Assembly: GCA_002086835.1 (NCBI GenBank)
Contig: MVIG01000001.1
Location: 496,001 to 560,000 of the forward strand
Source of the DNA: Mycolicibacterium porcinum
GTDB lineage: Bacteria > Actinomycetota > Actinomycetes > Mycobacteriales > Mycobacteriaceae
Reading direction: 5' to 3'
DNA: 64,000 bases
Below the pieces are notes generated by a model. It was not told the origin of the DNA. It worked only from the letters and a program-made list of their open reading frames with translations, and searched no databases. The number at the start of each line of letters is the position of its first letter. The stretch's first letter is position 1. The translations under genes and the position numbers were made by a program. Positions 62,612 to 64,000 of this stretch are shown here, piece after piece.

Positions 62612-63850
62612 ATGGAGACTCTGCCGGTCACCGCCCACGGGCGGGCCGTTCCGGTCCTGCACAACGCCACGTTGCCCGACGGCCGGGTCGTGGACGTGCA
62701 CCTGGAACACGGAAGGGTCCGTGACGTCGTTACGGCGGCCGGAGCTTTACCGATCGGCGATGAAATCGACCTCACCGGGCATCTGCTACTGACCGCTCCG
62801 GCTGAGCCGCACGCCCATCTGGACAAAGCGCTCTCCTTCGACGAGATCCTGCCTCCGATGGGAGATCTCGGTGCGGCCATCGCTGCCTGGGAAAGCCATA
62901 CGCCGACTCTGACCGTCGAAGGAATCGCCGAGCGTGCGCACCGGGCAGCGCTGTTGTTGCTCGGTAACGGCACCACCGCGGTACGCACCCATGTGAACCT
63001 GTTGCGCGGCGACGATCCGCTGCGCGGCATCCGTGCGCTGGTCGAGGTGCGCGATGAACTCGCCCCGGTCATGGACATCCAGATCGTTGCCATGGCGCCC
63101 TACTTCGCCGACGACGAGGCCGTGCACGCTGCCCTTGACCTCGGTGCCGATTTGGTCGGCGGCCATCCACACCAGACACCGGATCCGAGCGGGAATCTGC
63201 AGCGGTTGTTGGCGATTGCACGGGTCCGCAACGTGGGCGTCGACATGCATACCGACGAGCAACTCAACCCGATGATGCTGACGCTGGAAGAACTGGCTCA
63301 TTCGGTGCGCGACTGGCCACAGTCGATGCCGGTCACCGCTGGGCACTGCGTCAGCCTGGGTATGGTGCAGCCCGCTGTGCTCGACCGCGTGATCCGCGCG
63401 GTGAAGGACAGCGACGTCGGGATCGTCAGCCTCCCGATCACCAACCTGTACCTGCAAGGCTGGGCCGACCCTGTCGCCATGCCGCGCGGACTCACCGCCG
63501 TCCGCGCACTCTTGGACGCCGGGGTGCGGGTCGCCGGCGGCGCCGACAACGTGCGCGACCCATACAATCCACTGGGCCGTAGCGACGCGCTCGAAACCGC
63601 GATGCTGCTCGTCGCGGCCGGGCATCTGTCGGTCAGTGAGGCCTACCGTGCCGTCAGCGTCGGCGCGCGCGACATCATGGGGCTGCCAGAAGCCGGCGTG
63701 GCCACCGGACTGTCCGCGGATTTCCTGGCCATCCGGTCGTCGACCCTGGAGGAGGCGGTGGCCGGCGCCCCGCAGGACCGAATCGTGCTGAGCCGGGGCA
63801 GGATCGTATCGGTCAGCCGCACCAGCAGGTCCTGCGTCGCGACCAGGTGA
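62612..63850 (+). CDS. cytosine-deaminase-like amidohydrolase
   Basis: 412 residues from the ATG at 62612, with AGGAG upstream and 7 bp from the previous stop. Amidohydrolase superfamily, mononuclear metal site: His67/His69 (EPHAHLDKA), the MHTDE His and Glu, GHCVSLG His, and the Asp of GADNVRDPYNPLG. These line up with E. coli cytosine deaminase (HIHLD, HCDE, SH-T-AM, GHDDVFDPWYPLG as recalled). It would deaminate an exocyclic amino group or open an amino-substituted ring. Last gene of the visible operon. Confidence 0.88.
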   Translation: METLPVTAHGRAVPVLHNATLPDGRVVDVHLEHGRVRDVVTAAGALPIGDEIDLTGHLLLTAPAEPHAHLDKALSFDEILPPMGDLGAAIAAWESHTPTLTVEGIAERAHRAALLLLGNGTTAVRTHVNLLRGDDPLRGIRALVEVRDELAPVMDIQIVAMAPYFADDEAVHAALDLGADLVGGHPHQTPDPSGNLQRLLAIARVRNVGVDMHTDEQLNPMMLTLEELAHSVRDWPQSMPVTAGHCVSLGMVQPAVLDRVIRAVKDSDVGIVSLPITNLYLQGWADPVAMPRGLTAVRALLDAGVRVAGGADNVRDPYNPLGRSDALETAMLLVAAGHLSVSEAYRAVSVGARDIMGLPEAGVATGLSADFLAIRSSTLEEAVAGAPQDRIVLSRGRIVSVSRTSRSCVATR

Positions 63851-63857
63851 CGTACGT

Positions 63858-64000
63858 TCAGTACAGCCGATCCTCCTTGAGGGCCAGCGCGGTGGTGCCC
63901 CTGGTGTAGCTGACCTCCCGGATCCCCAATACGTCGTGCAGGCGGCCCGGCGGAAGGGTCAGCGGTTTGGGGGCCGGCGCGTCGCCGGGATGCGGCAGCG
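63858..64000 (-). CDS. 3-prime end of an unknown gene, cut by the window edge
   Basis: A minus-strand frame runs in from the right edge and stops with TGA at 63858-63860. The last 46 residues or so read ...PKPLTLPPGRLHDVLG, then IREVSYTRGTTALALKEDRLY. Third codon positions are strongly G/C, as in the neighbouring genes, which supports real coding. It is convergent with the deaminase gene (7-bp gap). I cannot assign a family from this fragment. Confidence 0.55.
   Translation of the reverse strand, partial: LPHPGDAPAPKPLTLPPGRLHDVLGIREVSYTRGTTALALKEDRLY

Noticed and set aside
1..64000. CRISPR arrays, tRNA or rRNA genes, transposases, integrases or att sites
   Set aside because: None was seen; the only exact repeat noticed is the 28-bp intergenic pair.

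Overview
The window is high-GC, gene-dense, single-chromosome-type DNA from a mycobacterium, most likely a rapid grower (Mycolicibacterium-like). The evidence is a long run of genes in the same order as the inverted M. tuberculosis Rv3296-Rv3313c block, recalled from general knowledge rather than searched: add, an Rv3311-like gene, upp, pmmB, deoD, amiB1, amiA1, an Rv3304-like gene, lpdA, glpD, an Rv3300c-like pseudouridine synthase, nei and lhr. Between these core genes sit accessory blocks not expected in M. tuberculosis at this locus. No rRNA, tRNA, CRISPR array, transposase or prophage gene was seen.

Layout. 1-2690: a MatC-type dicarboxylate carrier divergent from a LysR regulator. 2816-6656: adenosine deaminase, a tiny secreted Cys protein, a DUF1254/DUF1214 lipoprotein and an alpha/beta hydrolase. 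6702-10955 (minus strand): an Rv3311-like two-repeat protein, a type VII secretion-like pair (EspC-like small protein plus an NlpC/P60 hydrolase without a signal peptide), and an ECF sigma factor with an SDR. 11135-19071: upp, a duplicated-domain membrane protein, pmmB, MarR/AbrB and TetR/monooxygenase divergent pairs with visible operators, and deoD. 19119-30385: two M20 amidohydrolases, a coiled-coil protein flanked by copies of a 28-bp repeat, a wHTH/DUF559 protein, lpdA, glpD, a pseudouridine synthase, an SDR and small membrane proteins. 30389-34717: a crotonase, a FabR/DesT-like TetR, and a ferredoxin-reductase/acyl-CoA desaturase operon. 34901-42783: an alpha/beta-hydrolase/cyclase fusion, nei, an SDR and lhr. 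42820-46486: a TetR, a P450 resembling the CYP102 haem domain, and a lipase-maturation-factor-like protein.

46491-53693 is a TetR-controlled catabolic unit: PECR-like SDR, ADP-forming acyl-CoA synthetase, acyl-CoA dehydrogenase, enoyl-CoA hydratase and MFS importer. This fits uptake and CoA-dependent oxidation of an unknown carboxylic acid.

54679-63850 is the most striking region. A perfect 18-bp palindrome precedes ten tightly packed plus-strand genes: a complete nitrate/taurine/THI5-type ABC importer, a hydantoinase/allantoinase-type cyclic amidohydrolase, a shikimate-dehydrogenase-like protein, a GntR/FCD regulator, a stand-alone protein resembling the C-terminal domain of allophanate hydrolase, an acetamidase/formamidase, and a cytosine-deaminase-like amidohydrolase. 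Together they look like an uptake and degradation pathway for a nitrogen heterocycle or ureide whose substrate cannot be named from sequence. The window ends inside a minus-strand gene of unknown function.
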